Origin: Pseudomonas marincola
GTDB taxonomy: Bacteria; Pseudomonadota; Gammaproteobacteria; Pseudomonadales; Pseudomonadaceae
DNA: 64,000 nucleotides
Assembly (NCBI RefSeq): GCF_900116605.1
Contig: NZ_FPBC01000016.1
Coordinates: 1 to 64,000 of the forward strand
Direction of reading: 5' to 3'
Shown: piece by piece, positions 1-7,413 of the stretch
Layout of the letters: each line of letters begins with the position of its first letter
How positions within the stretch are numbered: the first letter of the stretch is position 1
Made by a program: the position numbers and the translations under genes
Notes under the pieces: generated by a model
Seen by the model: only the letters and a program-made list of their open reading frames with translations
Databases searched by the model: none
Told to the model about the DNA's origin: nothing

Positions 1-1
1 T

Positions 2-61
2 GTGAGCTTCTCTTTGCTGGAGGATGGAATCCGCGCAGCGGCTTCCGTCATGACGGCCTAA
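2..61 (+). CDS. C-terminal tail of a gene entering from the left edge
   Basis: An open frame runs from the window edge to a TAA stop at 59-61 and encodes 19 residues ending in GIRAAASVMTA. The composition looks like a real protein C-terminus, but the piece is too short to name. No complete gene lies between it and the dsbG 3' end at 248; that gap holds only an imperfect GC-rich inverted repeat near 145-165. Confidence 0.3.
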   Translation: MSFSLLEDGIRAAASVMTA

Positions 62-247
62 CGCTATTACGCGGCCAGGCTGTTGATTGGCGAATTACGC
101 AAGATTCAAAAGCCACACCGCGCCCGACCCAACATCGTCATGACGGAAACCCCGTTGGGGGTTCCATCCTCCGCATCGAAAATCACACCAATTTGGTTTT
201 CATGTTGCGTCGTGAATCCTTGGCCGCGATCACAAAACCCGTTGCGA

Positions 248-1021
248 TTATTTGGGGCCCATGATTTTTTGCAGGGCATCGGGGCGTGGGGCGCCTTGCT
301 GTTGTTGCAGACGGCCTTTTTCGTCGAGATAGAAAATCGCCGGCGTGGCCTGGCCACCCATTTCGTCCATCAGCGCCAGATTGGCGTCTAGCTGCTTCTT
401 GATATCGGCGGGGATGTTCTCCATCGCCTGCAGGGTGCTGGCCTTGCCTGCGCTCTCGTGCTGGTTGAGCGCCTCTGTCGGCGATTTGGAGGTCAGCAGC
501 GTAGCGGCCTTGGCTTCGCTGTCTTCATGAATAACGCCGACCATAATGTGCCGTAACTGCACTTTGCCCGACTCTACCCAAGGCCGCGCCTGTTTCCAGA
601 ACATATTGCAGTAGGGGCAATTGGCATCGCTGAACATATAAATAATGCGCGGCGCCGAGTCCTTGCCATCGGCAATCCACTCGCTCTTCTCCATGCGCGC
701 CCACATCTCTTTGCCCAGCGGCTCGTAGACCAGTTTCTCCAGAGGCGCCTGGCTGAGATCCTGACCATTCTCGTCGAGCAGGGTGCCGAGCAATACGTGC
801 TTGCCGTCTTTAGTCAGGTACAACGCAAGGCCCTGGCCGTTGTACTTGGCGGCGTAGCCCTGCAAGCCATCCGGCGCATCGAAGCGTCCGACGACTTCAG
901 CGCCACGCGCCTCGACCGCCTTGATTGCCGCGGGCAACTCTTCGGCGTGCAGAGCCCCGGCGCCGAGGGTAAAAATGCCAATCGCGGCCAGCGATTTGGC
1001 GAGGGTGAATGCGTTATTCAT
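248..1021 (-). CDS. dsbG: DsbG, periplasmic thiol:disulfide interchange protein
   Basis: A 257-residue protein with a Sec signal peptide (cleavage likely after about residue 26, LHA/EE), then a dimerisation region and a thioredoxin fold. The redox motif CPYC sits at residues 135-138 in SDANCPYCNMF, the motif typical of DsbG rather than DsbC (CGYC). DsbG is a periplasmic isomerase/reductase that protects single cysteines from sulfenylation, and is kept reduced by DsbD-type proteins. The gene overlaps the upstream TlpA-like gene by 4 bp (ATGA), so the two are translationally coupled and probably form a redox relay. Length and motif match the family. Confidence 0.9.
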   Translation of the reverse strand: MNNAFTLAKSLAAIGIFTLGAGALHAEELPAAIKAVEARGAEVVGRFDAPDGLQGYAAKYNGQGLALYLTKDGKHVLLGTLLDENGQDLSQAPLEKLVYEPLGKEMWARMEKSEWIADGKDSAPRIIYMFSDANCPYCNMFWKQARPWVESGKVQLRHIMVGVIHEDSEAKAATLLTSKSPTEALNQHESAGKASTLQAMENIPADIKKQLDANLALMDEMGGQATPAIFYLDEKGRLQQQQGAPRPDALQKIMGPK

Positions 1022-1833
1022 GGTTGTACGTCCTTATCAAAATGTTCCAATGCCTGGGTCAGGCTCGCCTTGGAGAGTTCTCCGAGGTGACTGCCAAGCT
1101 GGCGTCCTTGCGCGCTGTAAAACAGGGTAGTAGGCAATGACATCGAGCCAACCCTTTGGCCCAGCCGACCACCGCTGTCGAGTAGTACGTTATTTAGTTC
1201 TAGCTTGCTATGCGCGAGAAAGCGCTGAATTTCCTCAGCGCCTTCGCCCTGATTGACGAACAGGAAGGTGATCTCAGGATTCGCCGCCTGCGCCTCAGCC
1301 AGCACCGGCATTTCTCGCCTGCACGGCGGACACCAGGTCGCCCATAGATTGATCACCACCGGCTTGCCAACGTAATCCTGTAGCTGCACAGGCGCACCCG
1401 AGGCGTCACGCAAAGCGACTTCGGGCATGCGTGTGCCCTGCTCGAATGCACTGAGCATCATGCTGCCCATCGCCCATACCAACACACCGACGCTCATGCC
1501 GATGCCCAGCGGTTTACGCAGTTTCGGCTTGCGCCAGAGTATCCACACACCGAATGCCAACGCCGCCAAAGCACCCGGTTCGACGATGAATCCGCCGTCG
1601 CGAATATCCAGCACGCCCCACGGGTCATCGGCGAACAACGGCAAATAGCGCAACACAAATGCCAGTCGCGCCACCAATAATCCGACAAGCAGGATGCTGA
1701 ACAGCTGGCTCTCTGGATTACTGCCACTGCTGCGCCCAACCCACCAGCCAATCACAACTGCCAGCAACAGGCTGCCGAGTATCAACAAGTGAGCCACGCT
1801 TAACGTCAGTGGCCCGAGACTCACACTCAACAT
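1018..1833 (-). CDS. TlpA/ResA-like membrane-anchored thiol:disulfide reductase
   Basis: A 271-residue protein. The first about 130 residues hold about four hydrophobic segments (roughly 8-30, 43-62, 86-99 and 109-129) that resemble the membrane core of prolipoprotein diacylglyceryl transferase-like proteins. Residues 135-271 form a thioredoxin-like domain with WATWCPPC (Cys168 and Cys171), followed by the cis-proline region (SLPTT). The C-terminal domain should face the periplasm and carry electrons to substrates, with DsbG the obvious partner because the genes overlap by 4 bp. TlpA-type redox activity is well supported; any acyl-transfer activity of the N-terminal part is not. Confidence 0.8.
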   Translation of the reverse strand: MLSVSLGPLTLSVAHLLILGSLLLAVVIGWWVGRSSGSNPESQLFSILLVGLLVARLAFVLRYLPLFADDPWGVLDIRDGGFIVEPGALAALAFGVWILWRKPKLRKPLGIGMSVGVLVWAMGSMMLSAFEQGTRMPEVALRDASGAPVQLQDYVGKPVVINLWATWCPPCRREMPVLAEAQAANPEITFLFVNQGEGAEEIQRFLAHSKLELNNVLLDSGGRLGQRVGSMSLPTTLFYSAQGRQLGSHLGELSKASLTQALEHFDKDVQP

Positions 1834-1950
1834 TGAATTCCCTTTTGATCAACCGGCAGTTTCGAATGGCTCAGCAACTGCACAATGGCGAGTTGAGCAC
1901 TTCAGAACCGCATAACCTGCATTGGTTCCCGCAACGCCGCAGCTTTGCGG

Positions 1951-3081
1951 CTAGCGCAACTGCTCGACCATCGACGCCGCAACAGTCAGCACGTCTTTAC
2001 CCAACTGCATCGAGCGCTTGCCATTCCAACCCGTCTGCGGGTCGGGCGAGTCGAGGTGATCCTTGAACGGCATTTCAATGGTGAACGACAGGCAGTCATA
2101 AGCCAGTCCCACCGCGTTACAAGCCAATGTGGTGTTGGCTTTGCCCGGTTCGTCGAGCGGATAACCGTGTGCGGTTTGGAACTCCGCCCCGCACTCGATC
2201 AGGCGCTGGCGGAAGGTGCTCTCCAGCTCAGCAAGGCGCGGGGTGTAGCCCGGATTGCCCTCGCAGCCCGCCGTGAACACATGAGGGATTTCTTCATCGC
2301 CGTGAATATCCAGAAACATATCCACGCCAATATTGCGCATGTGCTGCTGCACAAATAACACCTCGGGGCTTTTCTCGGTGCTCGCCGATTGCCAGGCGCG
2401 ATTGAGGTCTGTGCCGGCGGCGTTGGTGCGCAAATGCCCGCGAAAGGCGCCATCGGGATTCATGTTCGGCACCAGATACAAATTGGCCTGGTCGAGCAGC
2501 TGATTAAACACTTCATCATCACGCTGCCCCAGACGCTCGATAATGCCCTGCATAAACCACTCGGCCATATGCTCGCCGGGATGCTGCTGGGCAATGATCC
2601 AGATCGAACGCTGCGCCTGCGGATTGCGGCTGACCCGCAACAGTTCGATATTGCGACCCTCAATACTGCGGCCCGTGGCGCAAAGCTCAACGCCCGGCAA
2701 CTCGAGCGCTTTGCACACAAGGGCGGCATGACGCTCGCGGCTGTACGGCTCGAAATAAGCAAACCAGACCTGCGGCTGAGCAGGCGTCAGCTCGAACTTC
2801 AGTGCGCCGCCCTCAAACCGGCTGGGCACCCGAAACCAGTTGATATGATCGTACGAGGCAACGGCGTCATAGCCATCCCAGGCATGGGGATAAGCCGAGC
2901 CACCGGCGTTGGTCAGGTTGAATGTATGCGCCAGGCCAACCTGTAACGCTTCGACCTTGAAGTGAAACCATTGATAATGATGGCTATTGAGGTCTTTGCG
3001 GATAGCCAGCTGCACATCTTGCGGATTGCTGGCGTTGATCACCTCAATGTTGCCGCTGTCGAAATTACAACTGATTTGCAT
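1951..3081 (-). CDS. M14-type cytosolic carboxypeptidase
   Basis: A zinc carboxypeptidase of the M14 (cytosolic carboxypeptidase/AGBL-like) group, 376 residues from the ATG at 3081. This start is preferred over the longer frame beginning at 3165 because it follows a purine-rich GGGGGCAG ribosome site and gives the conserved N-terminus MQISCNFDSGN. The N-terminal beta domain (about 1-130) is followed by the catalytic domain with QQHPGEHMAEW (zinc ligands His and Glu), DIHGDEEIPH (third ligand His) and a late FTIEMPF segment carrying the probable catalytic Glu. No signal peptide is seen, so the enzyme is probably cytoplasmic. The bacterial substrate is not known to me. Confidence 0.85.
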   Translation of the reverse strand: MQISCNFDSGNIEVINASNPQDVQLAIRKDLNSHHYQWFHFKVEALQVGLAHTFNLTNAGGSAYPHAWDGYDAVASYDHINWFRVPSRFEGGALKFELTPAQPQVWFAYFEPYSRERHAALVCKALELPGVELCATGRSIEGRNIELLRVSRNPQAQRSIWIIAQQHPGEHMAEWFMQGIIERLGQRDDEVFNQLLDQANLYLVPNMNPDGAFRGHLRTNAAGTDLNRAWQSASTEKSPEVLFVQQHMRNIGVDMFLDIHGDEEIPHVFTAGCEGNPGYTPRLAELESTFRQRLIECGAEFQTAHGYPLDEPGKANTTLACNAVGLAYDCLSFTIEMPFKDHLDSPDPQTGWNGKRSMQLGKDVLTVAASMVEQLR

Positions 3082-3175
3082 ACTGCCCCCGGATGGTCGG
3101 CCACGATGACAAGCAGCACCGTGCGTAAGTCGTAGAGGGTTAAAATATACCCCACTCCCGGACAATACTCGCCAC

Positions 3176-3733
3176 CTAGCGGAACACCCAGAGTACGCGG
3201 GTGACTGAGTCTGTCTGATTGGCGTAGCGAAACCGGCTATGCGCCGGCAACTGGAAGCTGTCGCCGGGTTTTAAGCTGACAGGCTGGGCGCTGTCGTTGT
3301 GCCAGATGCTCAGTTCGCCCTCCAACACGAAGCCGCCTTGCTCGGAACTGTCATCAAGATGTTCGGCGCCACTGCTCGCGCCCGGCTGAAGAAAGCTCTC
3401 AAGCATCGAGAACCCTGCCGAGATTGAGGGAGAGACCAGAACATCGGTCACGCCGCCGGCGTAATACAGAGTGCGCCGCTCATCCGGCCTGGTCACCCAG
3501 CTCAATTCCCGGGGCTTGTCCGGGCTGTAGAAATACGTTGTGGGTACGCCCAGCGCCTCGCTGATCGCCGTGAGGTCGGCCACGGTCGGGCGCGAAAGGC
3601 CACGCTCTATTTGCGAGACAAAGCCGAGCGAGCGATTAATTTTCGCAGCCAGTTGGCCAATCGTCAGGTTCTTGTGTTTGCGCAGGTCGCGAATCAGCTT
3701 CGCCAATTCTTCGGTCTCATTCAGCTGACTCAT
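3176..3733 (-). CDS. XRE-family regulator with C-terminal cupin domain (PuuR-like)
   Basis: A 185-residue protein: an N-terminal helix-turn-helix of the Cro/CI type (about 10-65, LTIGQLAAKINRSLGFVSQI) joined to a cupin ligand-binding domain (about 105-185, with EQGGFVLEGEL). The architecture is that of PuuR and related regulators of polyamine or amino acid catabolism. The start at 3733 is chosen because AGGAGGGCAGTG lies just upstream. It sits 35 bp after the amine oxidase-like gene on the same strand, so regulator and enzyme are probably co-transcribed and autoregulated. The ligand is unknown. Confidence 0.85.
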   Translation of the reverse strand: MSQLNETEELAKLIRDLRKHKNLTIGQLAAKINRSLGFVSQIERGLSRPTVADLTAISEALGVPTTYFYSPDKPRELSWVTRPDERRTLYYAGGVTDVLVSPSISAGFSMLESFLQPGASSGAEHLDDSSEQGGFVLEGELSIWHNDSAQPVSLKPGDSFQLPAHSRFRYANQTDSVTRVLWVFR

Positions 3734-3768
3734 CACTGCCCTCCTGGCCTCAAGGCCGCCCGGCGTTT

Positions 3769-5058
3769 TCAAAAGAAATCACGCAGGCGATACCACGCCT
3801 TGCCAGCCGCTTCGATGGGCGCAGCCAGAAAACCACCGCCCGGAAACGCCGGGTTATCCAGCGACTGATACAGCGCCAGTAATTCATCGTTGCCCAGAAT
3901 CGCGTCGGTCACTGCGCGTGCGCCCGCCAGCGTCGGCAAAATGCCGTGGCCGGAGAAACCCTGCAGCCAATAGCGCTGCCCCTCCCGGCCGATGTCCGGC
4001 GTGCGCTTGAGCGTGCAGTCAATATGCCCGCCCCACGCATAGTCGATCTCAACGCCCTGCAACTGTGGAAATACCCGCTGCAGATAAGGTCGCGTAGCCG
4101 CGGCGACATCCTTGGGAATCCCGCCGAGGTAGGTGCAGCCGCCCCCGAACAGCAGGCGATTATCCGGCGTCAGGCGAAAGTAGTCCGGCACAAACTGATT
4201 ATCGATCACGCAGCTGTTGCGTGGCAGCAGCGAGTGCGCAAGCGCCTCATCGAGCGGCGCCGTGGCGACTTGATAAGAGTCAACTGGCAGCACCCGACGC
4301 GACAGATTACGGTCTAATTGGTCGATGTAAGCATTGCACGCCAGCACCATAACATCGGCCTCAACCCGGCCCTTGTCGGTACGCACGCTGTAACCTGTTG
4401 GAGCCTGCTGGTAATCGAATACCTGGCTTTGCTCGAAAATCTGCCCGCCAGCCTGCTCGATTGCACCTGCCAGACCTTGCGCGAGCTTTAGCGGATTCAG
4501 ATGAGCTCCTTGGGCGTCATACAGCGCAGCCTGATAGCGCGAGCTGCCAATCCATTCTGCCAACTCATCACGACGGATCAGTTGCAGGCTCTGGTAGGCA
4601 TATTTGTCTTGAGCCTCTTGCAGCGCATCTTCGAGCAGTGACACCCGCCGCGGTTGCACCGCCGCCCACAAGCTGCCCTGCTGATAGTCCACTGAAAAAC
4701 CATGACGGGCAGGCAGTTCGCGCAGCTCCTCGGCGGCCCAGCACATGCTTTGCCACAACCGCCGGGAACGCTCCAGACCCAGCGCCGCCTCAAGTGGTGG
4801 CATATCACATGACCAACCCAGCAGTGCTTGCCCGCCATTACGACCCGAGGCAGCCCAAGCCAGGCGACTGGCCTCAAGCAATGCAACACGCTTGCCCGCC
4901 AGCGCCAGCCGCAACGCACTGTGCAAACCGCTGAAGCCGCCACCGACAATCACCACATCCACCCGCACATCGCCTTCAAGGCAGGGCCGCAGCGACATGG
5001 GCTGTGGATAAGTGGCGCTGTAGTAGCTGCGGATATGCTGGGCTGATTGCTTGAACAT
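3769..5058 (-). CDS. FAD-dependent oxidoreductase, DAO family (PuuB/OrdL-like)
   Basis: A 429-residue flavoenzyme of the D-amino acid oxidase superfamily. The dinucleotide-binding motif VVIVGGGFSGLHSA lies near residue 35, followed by SGRNGGQALLGW, typical of gamma-glutamylputrescine oxidase-like proteins. The C-terminus carries the second flavin contact (GFSGHGI). The family oxidises primary or secondary amines, often in polyamine catabolism. It is the first gene of a unit with the XRE-cupin regulator, matching the puuB/puuR pairing. The exact substrate cannot be told from sequence. Confidence 0.8.
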   Translation of the reverse strand: MFKQSAQHIRSYYSATYPQPMSLRPCLEGDVRVDVVIVGGGFSGLHSALRLALAGKRVALLEASRLAWAASGRNGGQALLGWSCDMPPLEAALGLERSRRLWQSMCWAAEELRELPARHGFSVDYQQGSLWAAVQPRRVSLLEDALQEAQDKYAYQSLQLIRRDELAEWIGSSRYQAALYDAQGAHLNPLKLAQGLAGAIEQAGGQIFEQSQVFDYQQAPTGYSVRTDKGRVEADVMVLACNAYIDQLDRNLSRRVLPVDSYQVATAPLDEALAHSLLPRNSCVIDNQFVPDYFRLTPDNRLLFGGGCTYLGGIPKDVAAATRPYLQRVFPQLQGVEIDYAWGGHIDCTLKRTPDIGREGQRYWLQGFSGHGILPTLAGARAVTDAILGNDELLALYQSLDNPAFPGGGFLAAPIEAAGKAWYRLRDFF

Positions 5059-5085
5059 GGGACACCATGAAATTTTATATCGTTA

Positions 5086-5097
5086 TTTTCATGAAAA
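5086..5097. promoter_or_regulatory. Palindromic operator candidate upstream of the PuuB-like gene
   Basis: A perfect 12-bp palindrome, TTTTCATGAAAA, lies in a very AT-rich stretch (about 5068-5120) 28 bp in front of the oxidoreductase start. Flanking ATGAAAT (from 5067) and ATTTCAT (to 5115) add an outer dyad. Position and symmetry suit the adjacent XRE-cupin regulator. No binding data are available. Confidence 0.4.
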
Positions 5098-5278
5098 AAT
5101 ACACAATAAATTTCATCAACCCAAGTTCTTTCGCCTTCGACCAACTTATTGTCAGTTACAGTGTCTGTAGATTCATGGCCTGCGCGCTGTAAACCGGCCA
5201 ATGCTCACTGACTTCAACGCGCATTAACACAGCACTCACATCTCGCGGGTCGCGCTCACTCGCTGAAAGGGGAAGAAC

Positions 5279-5827
5279 ATGAAATACGCAACCGGCCCTC
5301 TGGCCAAACTGGCCGCCCTTGTGGCCGCACTGTTGATCGTTGCTGGCTGCAGCAGCAAGGGCGACCAGCCGCAAACGCCAGACACCCCAACCACTGGCGA
5401 CGCACCGGCAACGCAGCAGATGAACGAATACGAGCAGTTGCAAATGCGCGCCAAGCAGGGCGACATCAACAGCCAGTTCCAGCTGGGCAGCAGTTACTTT
5501 GTCGGTAAGCCGGTGAAGGATTTGAAACAGGCCGAATATTGGTGGAAGCAGGCAGCCGACAAAGGTCAGTCGATGGCGGCGGTAAGTCTGGCTTACCTCT
5601 ACACCGGCCGCGATGACCCGGCAATGGCCAACCAGAAAGAGATGCTCAAGTACCTGAATCAGTCGGCAGCCGCCAACAATCCGATGGCGCAACACATCCT
5701 CGGCACGCTGTACCTTAAAGGCGACTTTGGCGTCCCGCGTGACCCAACACAAGCTAAAGCGTTGTTTCAGAGCGCCTGCAACTCACGCTACAGCGAAAGT
5801 TGTGAAACCCTGAAGAAACTGCCCTAA
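5279..5827 (+). CDS. Sel1-repeat lipoprotein
   Basis: A 182-residue lipoprotein. The signal peptide ends in a lipobox (IVAGC, Cys at about residue 23), followed by a Ser/Gly/Pro/Thr-rich linker and then Sel1-type alpha-helical repeats from about residue 60: AKQGDINSQFQLGSSYF, AADKGQSMAAVSLAYLY and AAANNPMAQHILGTLYLKG. Such proteins are usually anchored to the outer membrane and act as scaffolds. The start is supported by GAAAGGGGAAGAAC upstream, and a strong terminator follows the stop. The specific partner is unknown. Confidence 0.85.
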   Translation: MKYATGPLAKLAALVAALLIVAGCSSKGDQPQTPDTPTTGDAPATQQMNEYEQLQMRAKQGDINSQFQLGSSYFVGKPVKDLKQAEYWWKQAADKGQSMAAVSLAYLYTGRDDPAMANQKEMLKYLNQSAAANNPMAQHILGTLYLKGDFGVPRDPTQAKALFQSACNSRYSESCETLKKLP

Positions 5828-5834
5828 GGCCAAC

Positions 5835-5865
5835 AATAACGCCGTGCTCAGAGCACGGCGTTATT
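5835..5865 (+). terminator. Strong intrinsic terminator after the Sel1 lipoprotein gene
   Basis: A perfect 15-bp inverted repeat with arms AATAACGCCGTGCTC and GAGCACGGCGTTATT, separated by one base (effectively a 3-5 nt loop). It lies 7 bp after the stop codon and 16 bp from the 3' end of the convergent FadR-type gene, so it can serve both strands. Confidence 0.8.
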
Positions 5866-5881
5866 GCATCACCTGCCAAGC

Positions 5882-6634
5882 TCAGGCAGTTTCTGCAGCC
5901 TTGATTTCTGCATTCGACTCAAAAGCCTTCTGCAAGCGGGTTCGGCTGTTAATCAAGTGCAAACGCATGGCCGCTTTGGCCGCTTCAGCGTCCTGGCGCA
6001 TAATCGCATCGTAAACTTGATCATATTCGCTGATCAGCGAAAGTTTCAGATCATGCAACTGAAAGTCTTCAGAATAAAGTTGCAGCCGTGGAATCACGCA
6101 CGCACCAATATGCTGCATGATGTCGATGAAGTAATTATTCCCAGTTGCCTCACAAATACGCATGTGAAACTGGAAGTCAGACGCCTGAATTCCGCTGGTC
6201 TGGTTCGCGCTTTTCTTGAAGTTATCCAGCGCATCACGAATATCTTCTAATTGTTGCTTGTTTCGTCGTTGTGCGGCTAATCCTGCCGAGTCGACTTCAA
6301 GGCCATTGCGCAATTCAAGTACGGCCAACATATCGCGCAAACTGACAATAGTGGCAGGATCAATTCTCAATCCGCTGGGGCTGGGTGTATTAAGTACGAA
6401 AGTACCAACACCATGACAAGTTTCGACCAAGCCGTTTGCCTGCATTCGCGACAATGCTTCGCGAACAACAGTACGGCTTACGCCATTTTCATCCATCAAT
6501 ACTGCTTCGGTGGGTAATTTATCGCCGCGTTTTATCTCGCCGTCGCGAATTTGTTGGGATAAGCCTGCGACCAGTTCCTGGGCCAGGCTGCGGTACTTGC
6601 GGTGTGGGCGTGGGAGCATTTTCTGACGTTCCAT
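5882..6634 (-). CDS. FadR-subfamily GntR transcriptional regulator
   Basis: A 250-residue regulator with an N-terminal winged helix (about 15-80: KRGDKLPTEAVLMDENGVSR, then RTVVREALSRMQANGLVE) and an all-helical FCD effector domain (about 95-235) with the metal/ligand residues spread over DFQFHMRICEATGN and MRLHL. FCD regulators sense carboxylic acids such as sugar acids, lactate or pyruvate. No catabolic operon is beside it: the neighbours are a convergent lipoprotein gene and a 500-bp non-coding region, so its targets are probably elsewhere. An alternative start at residue 6 (6619) is possible. Confidence 0.85.
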   Translation of the reverse strand: MERQKMLPRPHRKYRSLAQELVAGLSQQIRDGEIKRGDKLPTEAVLMDENGVSRTVVREALSRMQANGLVETCHGVGTFVLNTPSPSGLRIDPATIVSLRDMLAVLELRNGLEVDSAGLAAQRRNKQQLEDIRDALDNFKKSANQTSGIQASDFQFHMRICEATGNNYFIDIMQHIGACVIPRLQLYSEDFQLHDLKLSLISEYDQVYDAIMRQDAEAAKAAMRLHLINSRTRLQKAFESNAEIKAAETA

Positions 6635-7151
6635 GTCAAAGGTTCTCTAGGTCCGGACTACTGAAGTTAAATCATAACGGGACAGTTGTACGATGAAAGT
6701 CATTTTGGCCAACCGAATGTAGGGTATGATGACTCTTGCCGACTCGTTCATCGCTTTGTGCCGTTAATGTGTCCCGTTCTCTTGTTTGAACATATTCTGT
6801 TACAGGCAACAACGGGTTGCTGTTCAGCTGTGAGGAAGACGCAGACGCCTTGAAAAGCAAACTATTACGCCTGATCAACGAGTCATTTGCCAAACTCAAC
6901 GGAGTGCTTCAGCAGAGGAAATAGCCCTAAACGCTAGACTTTTCTGCTGCAGGTACGATAATAATAAAAGCTAGCCAATAGCTATCAGCAATACTCAGTC
7001 CAACACTTAGCCGGTGTTTCGACTGGATCACACTTCGTTAATATTTAACCTGTAGAACCATCAGAGCAGTTTCAACTGCCACGAAATTAGCAGCCATGCA
7101 CACGGCTAAGCATTGCTGCACTTCATTATTAACAGACAATTGGAATATCAC
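6635..7151. other. 517-bp intergenic region with repeat elements and one possible microORF
   Basis: No standard gene is seen. The part near 6660-6700 is the likely control region of the divergently placed FadR-type gene. AACGGGACA (6676-6684) recurs inverted as TGTCCCGTT (6770-6778). A TTG-initiated frame at 6817-6924 could encode 35 residues with a plausible amphipathic helix (ADALKSKLLRLINESFAKL), but it has no clear ribosome site. The rest is AT-rich without recognisable structure. Confidence 0.4.
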
Positions 7152-7361
7152 GTGACGAAAGACGAACTGCGCGCTGAACTCGAGCGCCAGGCGAAGCGTT
7201 ACAAGGACGTATACGGCGGGGAAGTTACAACCTACGCAGCTCAGCCAGACCCTGAACGCAAGCCATGGCGGAAAAAGTCCAACTTACTCGATGAAGCTTT
7301 TGAAAAAGAGCTGGAGAAAATCGAGAAAGATCTACAAAGCAAAGAAGCCGCCAAACCCTGA
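7152..7361 (+). CDS. Conserved small hypothetical protein, charged and helical
   Basis: 69 residues from a GTG start (VTKDELRAELERQAKRYKDV...), a highly charged protein with an N-terminal helix, a YGGEVTTYAAQP segment and a C-terminal coiled-coil-like stretch (FEKELEKIEKDL). The GTG start is favoured over the frame extension to a TTG at 7113 because the added residues (LHFIINRQLEYH) do not look conserved. I recall similar small proteins in other pseudomonads but know no function. It is followed by a shared terminator and faces the HerA-like gene tail to tail. Confidence 0.7.
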   Translation: MTKDELRAELERQAKRYKDVYGGEVTTYAAQPDPERKPWRKKSNLLDEAFEKELEKIEKDLQSKEAAKP

Positions 7362-7371
7362 TAACTCACGC

Positions 7372-7406
7372 CGCCCAGTCAGAGCTTTTGATTCTCTGAC
7401 TGGGCG
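7372..7406. terminator. Bidirectional terminator between convergent genes
   Basis: Perfect 13-bp arms CGCCCAGTCAGAG and CTCTGACTGGGCG with a 9-nt loop sit between the small conserved gene and the 3' end of the HerA-like gene. Neither side has a long T run, but the stem is strong and lies exactly in the convergent gap. Confidence 0.65.
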
Positions 7407-7413
7407 ACTGCGA

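Noticed and set aside
145..165. GC-rich inverted repeat (GGAA/CCCC against GGGG/TTCC) before dsbG 3' end
   Set aside because: No T run on either side and an imperfect stem; not convincing as a terminator.
6672..6899. 75-residue open frame on the minus strand
   Set aside because: Low-complexity Ser/Asn composition, no ribosome site, overlaps the FadR-type promoter region.
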